The notes under the pieces were generated by a model. It did not search any database. It had not been told where the DNA came from and was given only the letters and a program-made list of their open reading frames with translations. Positions 16,282 through 25,597 of a stretch of DNA of 64,000 bases are shown here, piece after piece. The stretch covers positions 1 to 64,000 of the forward strand of contig CAIUWR010000022.1 in assembly GCA_903902915.1 (NCBI GenBank). Reading direction: 5' to 3'. This DNA comes from an uncultured Hyphomicrobiales bacterium (GTDB lineage Bacteria > Pseudomonadota > Alphaproteobacteria > Rhizobiales > Beijerinckiaceae). Every line of letters begins with the position of its first letter. Position 1 is the first letter of the stretch. Made by a program: the position numbers and the translations under genes.

Positions 16282-17244
16282 TTATTTTGGCAACAGCGCT
16301 TCTGTATAGAGTTTGCCCATATCCGGCTCAATGGGCAAGGTCTTCAGTTCCACAAAGGACCTGGCCAATACGTCGAGCGCTTTTGGGTTGAAGCGTCCAT
16401 CATCTGCGAACATGGGCATGAGTTCGTCATAGATTGCGGCTGCGAGGTCCTTGTCGGTGCCCATGACCTCCGCAGCGATCTCCACGCTCCTCGCCTTATT
16501 GGCGCGCATGAAGCGGATCGTCTCGAACCAGCCGTCGATGAAGGCGCGGATGGCTTCGGGCTTTTGCGCCATGGCCTTGTCGGTGGCGAACATCACATGG
16601 ACGTGAAAGTCGCTCGCCACTGTCGCGAAGCGGTTGAGGATTCGCCCCTCGCCCGATTGAGCATAGAGCAGCGCCGAGGCGATATCCACCACCCCGCCAT
16701 CAATGCTGTTCGATTTGACGGCGGCGACGCGCGCGGCGTTCTCGCCGATGCCCACGACCTTAATGGCGCCGAGGCCCCAGCCCTGTTTGACCGCGATCTG
16801 GTTGACCAGCCATTGCGTCACCGAGCCCACGCCCGAGACGCCGATGGTCTTGCCATTGAGGTCAGCCTCGCTCTTCAGCGGCGATTGCTTGGGCACCACC
16901 AGCGCGAAGAGAAGGGGCGGCCCGGCGAATGCCGCCACCGCCTTCACCGGCGCGCCCTTGACGGTGAAGGCCATGCCCGGGCCTGAGCCCAGCGATATAT
17001 CCAGCGCATCCGCGGCCATGGCCTGCTGCAAGCGCGCATCACCCGCGAAACTGGAAATCTCGACCTTCAGATTGCGCTTTTTGAAAAAGCCCATCTGATC
17101 GCCGATATCCACCGGCACGAAGGAAAAGGCCTCACGCCCGGCCTTGCCGACGCGAATGAGATCCTCCGCCTGCGCCGACGCCGCGGGGGCGCCGAGCACG
17201 AGGGCTGCAAGAGCCAAGACATGTGTCGCACGCAAGTCGAACAT
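16282..17244 (-). CDS. ABC transporter substrate-binding protein (tandem copy 2)
   Basis: A 320-residue binding protein paralogous to the one at 15306. Its signal peptide ends near APAASAQA; the mature protein begins LIRVGKAGREAFSFVPVDIG, and GDARLQQAMAADALDISLGSG parallels its twin. The C-terminus SKLYTE/GKLYTEALLPK is also shared. It lies 22 bases upstream of copy 1 and 63 bases after hyuB. Two receptors with one ATPase and two permeases suggest a widened substrate range. Confidence 0.88.
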   Translation of the reverse strand: MFDLRATHVLALAALVLGAPAASAQAEDLIRVGKAGREAFSFVPVDIGDQMGFFKKRNLKVEISSFAGDARLQQAMAADALDISLGSGPGMAFTVKGAPVKAVAAFAGPPLLFALVVPKQSPLKSEADLNGKTIGVSGVGSVTQWLVNQIAVKQGWGLGAIKVVGIGENAARVAAVKSNSIDGGVVDIASALLYAQSGEGRILNRFATVASDFHVHVMFATDKAMAQKPEAIRAFIDGWFETIRFMRANKARSVEIAAEVMGTDKDLAAAIYDELMPMFADDGRFNPKALDVLARSFVELKTLPIEPDMGKLYTEALLPK

Positions 17245-17307
17245 GGATGCCTCCCTTAGTGACTTCGCCCAAATGGGCCCGCGCGGGCGTTCCCGTCGCG
17301 GCAGGCG

Positions 17308-19047
17308 CTATTTTGCTTTCATCGAGGCGCGGCGTTGGTTGGTCGCCTCAAGGTCCAGTTTATGCCCCGCCGTCAGCACCACGCCATAGTCGCACAGGGC
17401 CGCCTCGGCGGAGATGAATTCCTCGGCCACGTCATGCTGCACGGCTTTGGGGTCGCGCTCCAGCGGATCGCCCCAGCCGCCGCCCCCGCCCGTGCGCACG
17501 ATGGCCTCCGAACCGATGGGCACCGCCACATGGGCGCCGCGCATGGGAGTGAAGTCCTGCTCGCCGGGGAGGCGCATGAGATAGCCACCGAACTCGCCCG
17601 CCTTGCCGTTCCACAGGCCCCACGGTGGGCAATTCTGGCGCTTGGTGTGTTCGAAGTTCCAGCGGCCCTCCACGAGGTTGCGCACACGCACGTCAAGGCC
17701 GAGGCCGCCGCGATATTTGCCCGCGCCGCAGGAGTCCGCGCGCATGGCCCGCGCCTCGACCAGCACCGGACATTTCAGTTCGATGCCCTCGATGGAGCCG
17801 TTGCGCACATCGCCCTGGCAGACCGAGACCGTGCCGGATTCGCCATCTTCCATGGGCCGTCCGCCCCAGCCGCCGCCTTCGAGGCTCTGCACAACGAAGC
17901 GCTTGCCGGTCTGGGGATGATTGCCGAAGAAGACCATGGCGCCGCCGAGCAGGCCATGATGGCCCGCAGGCACCCGGTCAGGCATGGCGGGGGCGAGCGC
18001 CGCCACGATGGTGTCGACCACCGTGGGCACCACTGCGCTCCAGCCGGACATGGGCGCAGGAAAGCGCGCCATCATGATATTGCCTTCGGGGATGATGACG
18101 TCCAGCGCCCGGAACGAGCCTTCGTTGACCGGCTCCAGCGGCGCGGTGAGCGCCTTGTAAGCGACGCGTGCGCCCGCCAGCGTGCGCGAATTGATCGCCG
18201 CCTTGCGCTCACCCGAGCAGCCCGACAGATCAATGACCATATGGCCGTCCTTGACGGTGACCTTGGCGTGCAGCTTGACCGGATCATCCTTGATGAGGCC
18301 GTCGTCATCGAGCGAACCATTGGCCTCGTAGACGCCATCGGGCAGACGGGCGACGACGTTGCGGCACTTTTGTTCGGTCTCGTCGAAAATATGGCTGATG
18401 CCGTTCAGCACGATGTCCTTGCCATATTTCGTGAGCAGCTCGTCGAGGCGGCGCGTGCCCAGACGGCAGGCGGCCATCTGGGATTTCATGTCGCCAAGGG
18501 AAGACTCGGGGAAGCGAATGTTGTCCCTGAGGACGCGATACATCTTCTCGTCGAGTTTGCCCTCCTCGTAGATCTTGATCTGATCGAGTTGCAGGCCTTC
18601 CTGCCAGGGGTCGGCCACGGTGGGGCCGGCGCCAAAGCCTGTGCTCATGCCGCCAATATCGATCCAGTGGGCGCGCACCATGGCGAACATCAGCAACTCG
18701 CCCTGGAAGAAATAGGGCATGTAGATGACGATGTTGTTGAGGTGCTGGCCCGCCACCGCCTGATGGTTGGTGATGATGACGTCGCCGGGCTTGAAGCCCT
18801 CGGCGCCATAGCGCTTCATGCCGTCCGCCACGATCACGCCGAGGTCGGCGACGAAATGGGACACGCCGCCTACGTTCTGGCTGACGAGATCGCCATTGGG
18901 GGCGAGCAACGCGGTGCAGAAGTCGCGGACTTCGTAGATCATCATGTTGTAGGAGGTGCGCTGCAGATCCGCCGCCATTTCATTAGCGATGGCGGGCAGG
19001 GCGTTGCGGATCACCTCGAGGGTGACGGGGTCAAGCCTGGAGCTCAT
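17308..19047 (-). CDS. hyuB: HyuB-type hydantoinase/oxoprolinase B subunit
   Basis: A standard-length (579 residues) HyuB. Family motifs include the opening RLDPVTLEVIRNALPAIANEMA, then PGDVIITNHQAVAGQHLNN, DLSGCSGERKAAINSRT, and the C-terminal GGGGGWGDPLERD. It lacks the C-terminal extension of the operon 1 HyuB. Its ATG overlaps the hyuA stop (19044-19047). With HyuA it should form an ATP-dependent ring-opening or carboxylating enzyme in the cytoplasm. The two HyuAB pairs are clearly distinct in sequence and probably act on different compounds. Confidence 0.9.
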   Translation of the reverse strand: MSSRLDPVTLEVIRNALPAIANEMAADLQRTSYNMMIYEVRDFCTALLAPNGDLVSQNVGGVSHFVADLGVIVADGMKRYGAEGFKPGDVIITNHQAVAGQHLNNIVIYMPYFFQGELLMFAMVRAHWIDIGGMSTGFGAGPTVADPWQEGLQLDQIKIYEEGKLDEKMYRVLRDNIRFPESSLGDMKSQMAACRLGTRRLDELLTKYGKDIVLNGISHIFDETEQKCRNVVARLPDGVYEANGSLDDDGLIKDDPVKLHAKVTVKDGHMVIDLSGCSGERKAAINSRTLAGARVAYKALTAPLEPVNEGSFRALDVIIPEGNIMMARFPAPMSGWSAVVPTVVDTIVAALAPAMPDRVPAGHHGLLGGAMVFFGNHPQTGKRFVVQSLEGGGWGGRPMEDGESGTVSVCQGDVRNGSIEGIELKCPVLVEARAMRADSCGAGKYRGGLGLDVRVRNLVEGRWNFEHTKRQNCPPWGLWNGKAGEFGGYLMRLPGEQDFTPMRGAHVAVPIGSEAIVRTGGGGGWGDPLERDPKAVQHDVAEEFISAEAALCDYGVVLTAGHKLDLEATNQRRASMKAK

Positions 19048-21092
19048 GCTACGCCTCCAACGGTGATGATCAATTCGCCAGTCGCCGCCACGGTGCAGGA
19101 ATCGCCTACGAACATGACGGTGGTCGTTCCATGTTCCTGCACGATGGCGGGACCATCGAAATGCGCGCCTGCGGGCAGTTGCTCGCGCTCATAGACCGGG
19201 CACAGGACGGGTTTGGTGGTGTCGTCGAGATAGACCTCGCGCAGGCGCGCAGGCTTGGCCGCTCCGCCCGCCGCCACGGCGGGGAAGGCGAGCGGCGTGC
19301 GCTTGCCCACCGCCGCCACGCGGATGCTGACGACCTCCACCTGCTCGTCTGGTGAAGAGTGGGAATAGCGGTGCTCGTAAAGCGCGTCGAAGGCCTGCCG
19401 GATGTCCTGACGATGGCTTGCGTCGAGTTGCGCCCGCTCGACGGGAACGGACAGGGTGAACTCCTGGCCGACATAGCGAATGTCGAGCTGCGTCTGCAAT
19501 TCCGCCTCGCCCTGATAGCGCAGGCTGCCGCGCGCCTCCGCCGCCATTTCGGCGTGGGTCGCGAGGAGGTCCTCGAAGTTGAGCCGTGACAGGTCCGCAT
19601 AGAAGGTGCGCACGAAGTCATGGCGCTCATCGGCCAGCAACATGCCCAGCGCCGAGAAATGCGAGGGGAAGAGCGGGATGATGACCCTGGGGATATAGAG
19701 CTCGCGGGCGATGGCCATGACATGCAGAGGGCCAGCGCCGCCCGAGGCCACCAGCGCGAAATCGCGGGGGTCATAGCCCTTTTCGACGGAGACCTCGCGC
19801 ACGGCGAGCGACATCTTCAACACGCCAATGTCCACGATGGCCTTGGCGGCCGCGATCACATCCATGCCCAGGGGGCCGGAGATGACGCGCTCGACGCCTG
19901 CGCGGGCGCCCTCCGCATCGAGCTTCATCGTGCCGCCCAGAAAGTTGTCGGGGTCGAGACGGCCCAGCACCACATTGGCGTCGGTGATGGTGGGCTCCGT
20001 GCCCCCGCCGCGATAGCAGATGGGGCCCGGCGCCGCGCCCGCGCTGGTGGGGCCGACCTTGAGGGCGCCGATTTCGTCGATCCAGGCGATGGAGCCGCCG
20101 CCAGCGCCCACTTCAACCACATCGATCATCGGCAGCATGACGGGATGGCCGCTGGCGTAGCCGCCCACATAATAGCCGGGCGCGAGGGTCGGCTGACCGT
20201 CCTTCACCAGACTCGCCTTGGCGGTGGTGCCGCCCATGTCGAAGGAGATGGCATCGGTGATGCCTAGCGTCTGGCCGAAGCGCGCGGAGGCGATGATGCC
20301 GCCCACCGGGCCGGACTCCATCATAGCCACGGGACGGCGGAAGGCGACGCCGGGGGTCATGACGCCGCCGTTGGAGCGCATGATCGACAGATTGCCCTTG
20401 AAGCCGATCTTTTCAAGATTGCTTTCGAGGTTCGACACGTAACCGCCGACCTTGGGGCCGATATAGGCATTCACCACGGTTGTCGACATCCGCTCATACT
20501 CACGATACTCGCGCAGGATCTCGTGGCTGAGGGAGAGATAGGCGTCCGGCATGGCCTTGCTGACGGCCTCGCCCACCAGGCGTTCATGGGTGGGATTCAC
20601 ATAGGAATGCAGCAGGCAGACCGCCACGGCCTCCACGCCTTCGGCATTGAGGGTCTCGATGGCGGCGGCGAGCGACGCGGGGTCCAGCGCCTCATGCTCG
20701 TCGCCAGAGGCCAGCAGGCGCCCGTTGATCTCGCGGGTGAGGGCCCGGGAGACGAGAGGCTTGGGCCGCTGGAAGAAGAGATTGTAGGACTCCGGCCGAT
20801 TGCCGCGCCCGATGGCGTAGACGTCGCGCGTGCCGCGCGTCACGATTAGCCCGGTCTTCGCGCCCTTGCGCTCAATCAGGGTGTTGATGGCGGTGGTGGA
20901 ACCGTGGATCAGCTCCGCGATATCGCCGATCTGAAGCCCGCTCTTGTTCAGGCAGTCAATGATGCCTTGCACCAGATTGCTGGGCGTCGTCAGGCTCTTG
21001 GCTTGCAGGAACCGTTGTCCCTGCGTGTCAAAGCCGATCAGATCCGTGAAGGTTCCGCCAATGTCGATTGCCACGACGATCACGTTGGGCAT
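19044..21092 (-). CDS. hyuA: HyuA-type hydantoinase/oxoprolinase A subunit
   Basis: The 682-residue A subunit of the second HyuAB enzyme. It starts MPNVIVVAIDIGGTFTDLIGFD; the start at 21092 is preferred to the far upstream one because the phosphate-binding motif normally lies within ~10 residues of the N-terminus and AAAAGGGAG precedes this ATG. Other family motifs are LIHGSTTAINTLIERKGA, SFDMGGTTAKASLV, VGAGGGSIAWID and GPICYRGGG. It is the first gene of operon 2 and is divergent from a LysR gene, which probably controls it. Confidence 0.9.
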   Translation of the reverse strand: MPNVIVVAIDIGGTFTDLIGFDTQGQRFLQAKSLTTPSNLVQGIIDCLNKSGLQIGDIAELIHGSTTAINTLIERKGAKTGLIVTRGTRDVYAIGRGNRPESYNLFFQRPKPLVSRALTREINGRLLASGDEHEALDPASLAAAIETLNAEGVEAVAVCLLHSYVNPTHERLVGEAVSKAMPDAYLSLSHEILREYREYERMSTTVVNAYIGPKVGGYVSNLESNLEKIGFKGNLSIMRSNGGVMTPGVAFRRPVAMMESGPVGGIIASARFGQTLGITDAISFDMGGTTAKASLVKDGQPTLAPGYYVGGYASGHPVMLPMIDVVEVGAGGGSIAWIDEIGALKVGPTSAGAAPGPICYRGGGTEPTITDANVVLGRLDPDNFLGGTMKLDAEGARAGVERVISGPLGMDVIAAAKAIVDIGVLKMSLAVREVSVEKGYDPRDFALVASGGAGPLHVMAIARELYIPRVIIPLFPSHFSALGMLLADERHDFVRTFYADLSRLNFEDLLATHAEMAAEARGSLRYQGEAELQTQLDIRYVGQEFTLSVPVERAQLDASHRQDIRQAFDALYEHRYSHSSPDEQVEVVSIRVAAVGKRTPLAFPAVAAGGAAKPARLREVYLDDTTKPVLCPVYEREQLPAGAHFDGPAIVQEHGTTTVMFVGDSCTVAATGELIITVGGVA

Positions 21093-21188
21093 CTCCCTTT
21101 TCCTGCGCCTCCCATGGGCGCTTGGTGGAACAGAGTGACGGTTTCCGCGATTGGGATCAATGGTGTTGCAGGCTTGCATCATGTAGCA

Positions 21189-21210
21189 ATCTGACTATAC
21201 GTTTGCAGAT
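21189..21210. promoter_or_regulatory. Inverted repeat upstream of lysR and operon 2
   Basis: ATCTG at 21189-21193 and CAGAT at 21206-21210 form an inverted repeat with a 12-bp spacer, 18 bases before the lysR start and about 100 bases before hyuA. LysR-type regulators bind imperfect dyads of this kind in the shared promoter region. The site is a positional inference. Confidence 0.4.
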
Positions 21211-21227
21211 CGTGCAGGGAGCGTTCC

Positions 21228-22112
21228 ATGATTGACGCCAGCGCCCGCCGTCTGCTGGTCTTCCGGGAGGTCGTCGATCTCGGCGGCTTCAATACGGCCG
21301 CCGTGCGCCTTGGCATCGCGCAGCCTTCTGTCGGCGCTCATATCAATGCGCTGGAGGCGCAGGTCGGCCAGTCCCTGCTGGTGCGCCATCGTGGCGCCCG
21401 CCCGCAACTGACAGAGGCTGGCCGCATCGTTTATGAGCTGGCCTCGCAGGTGGTGCGGTTGAACGAGGCGGCGGGTTTGCGCCTCGCCAATCTCAAGGCC
21501 AGCCAGTCGCAGGAGGTGGTCATCGCCGCCCATCGGGATCTCGCGGTGTCCTTCCTGCCCCAGCGCCTCAGTCGCTTCGCCGCCAGACATCGCCGCTCTC
21601 GGGTGGTGACCCGCATCGGCACCATTGAAGATGTGCTGGCGCTGGTGGAGAGCGGCGCGGTGCAGCTGGGCGTGCTGCTGGCCTCAGGCCCCCTGCAGGG
21701 GCTGAAATCCGAAGTGGTGGGCCTTGAGCCCATGCATCTGGTGGTGGGCAAGGCGCATCCGCTCGCCCGCCGCGCGACGGTGGGCAGCGGGGATCTCAAA
21801 AAGGCGTCCTTCGTCACGGGCCTGCGCAACTCCCGTTATTTCGGCATCGTGGAGGCGGCGCTGCAATCCATCGGCCTTGTCGATTATCAAGTTGCGCTGG
21901 AATTGCAGGAATCCGTCGCCGTGAAGGAGGTGGTCCGTCAGGGCCAAAGCATCGCTTGCCTGCCTCGCTGCACCATCGCTGATGAGCTGGTCTCGGGGGC
22001 GCTGGTCATCCTGTCGGTGGAGGGAGAGCTGACTCCGCTGGAGATCCGCTGCGTCTACAAGGCTGCGCCCGGCCAGGGCGCGCAGCAGGTTATTGCGGCG
22101 CTGCGGGAGTGA
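21228..22112 (+). CDS. LysR-family transcriptional regulator
   Basis: A 294-residue LysR-type regulator. The N-terminal winged helix-turn-helix reads FREVVDLGGFNTAAVRLGIAQPSVGAHINALEAQVGQ, and the effector-binding region includes GVLLASGPLQGL and HLVVGKAHPLARR. AGGGAGC lies just upstream of the ATG. The gene diverges from operon 2 (hyuA at 21092), the usual arrangement for activation of a catabolic operon in response to substrate. Its last 23 bases overlap the convergent gene at 22090. Confidence 0.9.
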   Translation: MIDASARRLLVFREVVDLGGFNTAAVRLGIAQPSVGAHINALEAQVGQSLLVRHRGARPQLTEAGRIVYELASQVVRLNEAAGLRLANLKASQSQEVVIAAHRDLAVSFLPQRLSRFAARHRRSRVVTRIGTIEDVLALVESGAVQLGVLLASGPLQGLKSEVVGLEPMHLVVGKAHPLARRATVGSGDLKKASFVTGLRNSRYFGIVEAALQSIGLVDYQVALELQESVAVKEVVRQGQSIACLPRCTIADELVSGALVILSVEGELTPLEIRCVYKAAPGQGAQQVIAALRE

Positions 22113-23115
22113 TCCCGGGCGGGGTCCACAGAACGCGACGCGCCCCATCCCGCTGGTCGATCAGCAGCGACCAGTTGGCCTGAGCTTGATCCGGCAGGCG
22201 GATGAAGGCTTGCGCCACGTCGCCCGCGCCCGCAGGCGCTTCATCGCCCCCCACGGCATTGTGCATGGGTAACATCTGCGGATCCGGCGCCATGCGGCTG
22301 GCCTGTTCCAGCAGGCCCTCCGCCATGGGGCCGACCACGAAGTGGCCCCAACTCCATCGCCCGGCGCTACGCACGGCCAGCGCCACCGGCATGGGGCCGG
22401 TGATTTCCGGATCATCATCGGGCAGGGTGACTGGCGCGCCCCAGATGCGCCGGGCCATGCGGATGCGCACATCCTGCGCGCCCGCCCCATAGGCCGCGCG
22501 CTCCATGGTGAGGACCGCGTCGCGCTGGGAGCCGCCCTCAGCGGCGGCGGTGAAGAGCGTCTGCGCGGCTTCGCGCAGCACCGCGATGGAGGCCTCAAGG
22601 GCGGCAGGGTCGTCCCGCTCGCTCGCCGCGCGCGGACCGTCGAGCGCCTCGTCGAGGACCTCGATTCGTCCCTGCGCCGCCCGCTCCACCGCCAGCCAGT
22701 CGCCCCTCAGCATGGCGCGCCCTGTGACGAGCCCTATCCGGGCGTCAGCGCCCATAGGGTTCTGAGCGAGCCAGGCTTGCAGATCCTTTTCAATGCCGCG
22801 CAGGGCCGCCACATCAGCGATCCAGGTGAGGGCCTGCGCCGAGGGCTTCATGCCCGGGCCGCCCGCAAAGAGCATGCGCAGGCTCTCGCCCGGCCCGACC
22901 AGCAGATAAGCCGGGCCGAGTTTGGGGGTGAAATGGGCGAGCCAGAGCAGGCTCGCATGGTCAAAACAATTGCCATGGACCACGCAATGGCTGATCTCCT
23001 GCGCCGCCATGATCCCCCGCAACACGGCCACCCGCTGCTCGAAGATGGCGCGGGGCGTCTGGTCGGGGCTCCAGTCATAGGGGCCGGTCGGCAGAGCTAT
23101 GGAGGGCATTCTCAT
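22090..23115 (-). CDS. M24/creatinase-like protein, divergent
   Basis: About 341 residues starting MRMPSIALPTGPYDW; the start at 23115 overlaps the upstream M24 gene stop (ATGA). The N-terminal half (VAVLRGIMAAQEISHCVVHGN, then LLWLAHFTPKLGPAYLLVGPG) resembles the N-domain of Xaa-Pro aminopeptidases and creatinases. The C-terminal half is poorly conserved, and I cannot see the five metal ligands of M24 peptidases. It may be a non-catalytic partner of the next protein or a diverged creatinase-type hydrolase. No signal peptide was seen. Confidence 0.6.
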   Translation of the reverse strand: MRMPSIALPTGPYDWSPDQTPRAIFEQRVAVLRGIMAAQEISHCVVHGNCFDHASLLWLAHFTPKLGPAYLLVGPGESLRMLFAGGPGMKPSAQALTWIADVAALRGIEKDLQAWLAQNPMGADARIGLVTGRAMLRGDWLAVERAAQGRIEVLDEALDGPRAASERDDPAALEASIAVLREAAQTLFTAAAEGGSQRDAVLTMERAAYGAGAQDVRIRMARRIWGAPVTLPDDDPEITGPMPVALAVRSAGRWSWGHFVVGPMAEGLLEQASRMAPDPQMLPMHNAVGGDEAPAGAGDVAQAFIRLPDQAQANWSLLIDQRDGARRVLWTPPGITPAAPQ

Positions 23116-24236
23116 GATGCGCACCCCCCGGCGGTCGCCAGCGCCGCCGTCTCCTTCGACAGAATCTCGAAACCGTCCTGCGTCACCACCACGGGTTCGC
23201 CGCACATCATGTAGCCGGTCTCCGGCAGGAACTGGTTGGGATGGACCATGAAGAGCATGCCCGGCTTCAGCAGCGCATCATTATCGACCGAGACGTCGCC
23301 GGGGGCGGTGGAGCCGCTCCCAAGTCCATGCCCTCGCCGCCTGATGAAGGGCGGGCGGGAGAACTGGGCATAGCCCGCCTCCGACAGATGATCGTCGATG
23401 GCGGCGCAGACGTCGCCGAGGCGCACGCCGGGGGCGACCTTGTTGATGCCCTCGTGCATGGCGGCGACCAGCAGGGGATATTTGGCCTGGGTCTCGTACC
23501 GCACAGGTCCGATGGAGACCGTGCGGCAGATCTGGGTGAACTGGCCGGCCACGCTGGGGGAGAGTTCGCACAGCAGGAGGTCGCCCAGCTCGATCCGCCG
23601 CTCGCTGGAGGGCATCACCGCGTCCTGACGGGGGCCGCAATTGAGCATGAGGAAACTGTCATTGGCGCCGAGCGCGCGCATGTGCAGGTTCACATCGATG
23701 GCGAGATCGCATTCGCGCAACCCCGGGCGCACCACATCGAGCAGGTAGCGATAGCCCGCCTCGGCGATGGCGGTCGCGCGGCGGGTTGCGTCCAGCTCGG
23801 CGCCGGTCTTGGGGGCGGTGGTCCGGGAAAAGAGATCGTCGAGTGGCAGGGGCGCCTCGCCCAGGGCGGCGAGAATGGCGTTGGCCGTTCCCATGGGCAT
23901 GTCGTCAAGGCCGACAATACCCACTCTGCCATCAAGGGCGAGATGATCCCGCAGGCCCGCCTTGAAGTGATCAACCGCGATGAGCGAATCGAATGGCAGC
24001 GCGCTGATGGCGTCCTGCTCATCCGCCGGGGAGGTGAGCAGGCGCGTGCGCCCGTCGCCCCTCAACACCAGCAGCGCGGGGCCGACCGAGCGATAGCCGG
24101 TCATATGGGCTATCGCGTTGTCGAGGTCGATCATGTGGTGGCCATTGCCAGCGCAGATCAGGGCGTCGACGCCCGCCCGCGCCATCATGGCGCGCACGTT
24201 GCGGTGGCGGTCCTGCAGTCTGTGTTGTTGCATCAT
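23112..24236 (-). CDS. M24-fold (creatinase-like) hydrolase
   Basis: A 374-residue pita-bread-fold protein. The start at 24236 shares one base with the upstream stop (TGATG). The C-domain has CELSPSVAGQFTQICRTV and RRRGHGLG, aligned with the DxG...SDxTR and GHGIG segments of M24 peptidases. The Asp of the SDxTR motif is replaced by Gln, and the later EP motif reads HPNQ. Loss of these ligands is also seen in creatinase, which keeps the fold but uses no metal. A C-N hydrolase such as a creatinase relative is therefore more likely than a peptidase. The gene is coupled to the gene before and the gene after it. Confidence 0.75.
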   Translation of the reverse strand: MMQQHRLQDRHRNVRAMMARAGVDALICAGNGHHMIDLDNAIAHMTGYRSVGPALLVLRGDGRTRLLTSPADEQDAISALPFDSLIAVDHFKAGLRDHLALDGRVGIVGLDDMPMGTANAILAALGEAPLPLDDLFSRTTAPKTGAELDATRRATAIAEAGYRYLLDVVRPGLRECDLAIDVNLHMRALGANDSFLMLNCGPRQDAVMPSSERRIELGDLLLCELSPSVAGQFTQICRTVSIGPVRYETQAKYPLLVAAMHEGINKVAPGVRLGDVCAAIDDHLSEAGYAQFSRPPFIRRRGHGLGSGSTAPGDVSVDNDALLKPGMLFMVHPNQFLPETGYMMCGEPVVVTQDGFEILSKETAALATAGGCAS

Positions 24237-25183
24237 CACACCGAAAAAAGCTCGTCCACGGACCATTTGCGGCTGATGAGACCCTGCATCTGCGTATAGT
24301 CTATGGCCTTGTCGAGCGTCTTGCGGTTCTCCGGCCCAAGCCCGTATTTCCAGGGGTCCGGTCCCATGAGGCGCTCTTGCTCGAACCAGGCCTGCGCCCA
24401 GAAGGCCAGCGGATTCACGCGCGGGTTCTCCACCCGCCTCATGGCCATTGCCTTGGCCTTCTCAAAGGCCGCCATGAGGCTCTGGACCACCCAGGGATGC
24501 TTGTCCACGACCTCGCGCTTCACCACGGTCACGTGCATGATTGGGAAGATGCCCGTGCGCTTGAAATAGTCGACCTCGACCACCTTGGGATCGGGGAAGA
24601 GCTGCACGCAGCGCGGATCGCCCTTCAGAAAGGGGACGGGATATTCCGGCTCCAGCCGCGCGTCGAGCTCCCCGTTCAGCAGCATGTCGTCGAGGCTCTG
24701 ATCATCCCGGATGCGCTCGATGTGCAGTCCCTCGTGGGGCGTAAAGTCGATGTCCTCGCCGCGCTCGGTGAACCAGTGGATGCTATCGTGGGGCACGCCA
24801 TATTCCTCTTCCAGCACCCCGCGCATGAAGACATTGCCCGCCGGCTGGAAATTGGTGCCGCCCACCCGTTTGCCAATGAGGTCCTTCGGCTCGCGGATGC
24901 CGCTTTTCGGGTTCACGAAGACGAAGCCGTGGCGGAAGCGCCGATGGGCGAAGACCGGTAGCGCAGTCCATTCAAAGCCGCGATCACGGGCCATGAAATA
25001 GGCGGGCGCGTTGAATTCGCAGATGTCATAGGCGTTGTGTTTCGCCATGGCCCAGTGGCGCTCTTTGGCGCCATAGCGGGTGTCGGGGACAAAGGTTATG
25101 CCCTCGGCCTTGATCAGGCCCTCGGTCAGGGGGCGGGTCAATTCGTAATCCCCGCAGGCCAGCGTCAGCTCAAGATCGGCCAT
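24236..25183 (-). CDS. 4,5-dihydroxyphthalate decarboxylase-like protein (binding-protein fold)
   Basis: A 315-residue protein without a signal peptide, starting LELTLACGDYELTRPL. It contains YDICEFNAPAYFMARDRG, then LPVFAHRRFRHGFVFVN and DLIGKRVGG. These match the group annotated as 4,5-dihydroxyphthalate decarboxylase (Pht5), which has the periplasmic-binding-protein fold but acts in the cytoplasm. It is first in operon 3, followed by two creatinase-like genes. It could be a decarboxylase or a ligand-binding protein; the family contains both and the exact reaction is unproved here. Confidence 0.7.
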   Translation of the reverse strand: MADLELTLACGDYELTRPLTEGLIKAEGITFVPDTRYGAKERHWAMAKHNAYDICEFNAPAYFMARDRGFEWTALPVFAHRRFRHGFVFVNPKSGIREPKDLIGKRVGGTNFQPAGNVFMRGVLEEEYGVPHDSIHWFTERGEDIDFTPHEGLHIERIRDDQSLDDMLLNGELDARLEPEYPVPFLKGDPRCVQLFPDPKVVEVDYFKRTGIFPIMHVTVVKREVVDKHPWVVQSLMAAFEKAKAMAMRRVENPRVNPLAFWAQAWFEQERLMGPDPWKYGLGPENRKTLDKAIDYTQMQGLISRKWSVDELFSV

Positions 25184-25597
25184 GGTCGTTTCCTCGAATT
25201 GTTCTGGATGGTTGGTTTCGCAGGTTATATCAAAGGTGGTTGCTTCGGGCAGGCCTCGGCGCCATCAGGCTTGCATCTGCAACCGGGCGCGCCAGACGGC
25301 GGCGGCTCTCGTCATTGGTCGATTCTTACTGTTATCCCAATGGTAACATGGGAAGCCCCCCTGTCCAGGCCAAAAGGATGTCGTCAGGGCCATCCGCTCG
25401 CGCCTCACAGTTGGCCCTTGGGGTGGGAAAGCAGGTTCCCCTCTATTTCTCGCCATTTTCATTTGCGCCGCCGCCCGCCATGTGTGTAGACAAAATTCCT
25501 GTTTTTAGTCCTGCGCCTGGCTGAGTTCCGCTGGGTGTAAAGCTCACAAGCTGTTTTTGAAACGGAAGGCTGCACAACAGCCACAGGATCGCGCACT
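25184..25597. other. Divergent intergenic region between operon 3 and mlaF
   Basis: These 414 bases hold no convincing gene. The region must contain the promoters of operon 3 (minus) and mlaF (plus). Visible elements are an imperfect GTTATCC/GGTAAC dyad near 25332 and a small GGCTG-CACAA-CAGCC hairpin (25568-25582) just before the mlaF ribosome site. No operator could be assigned. Confidence 0.5.

Noticed and set aside
17335-19194. 619-codon open frame on the plus strand
   Set aside because: It is opposite hyuB of operon 2, which has full family motifs; the plus frame has none.
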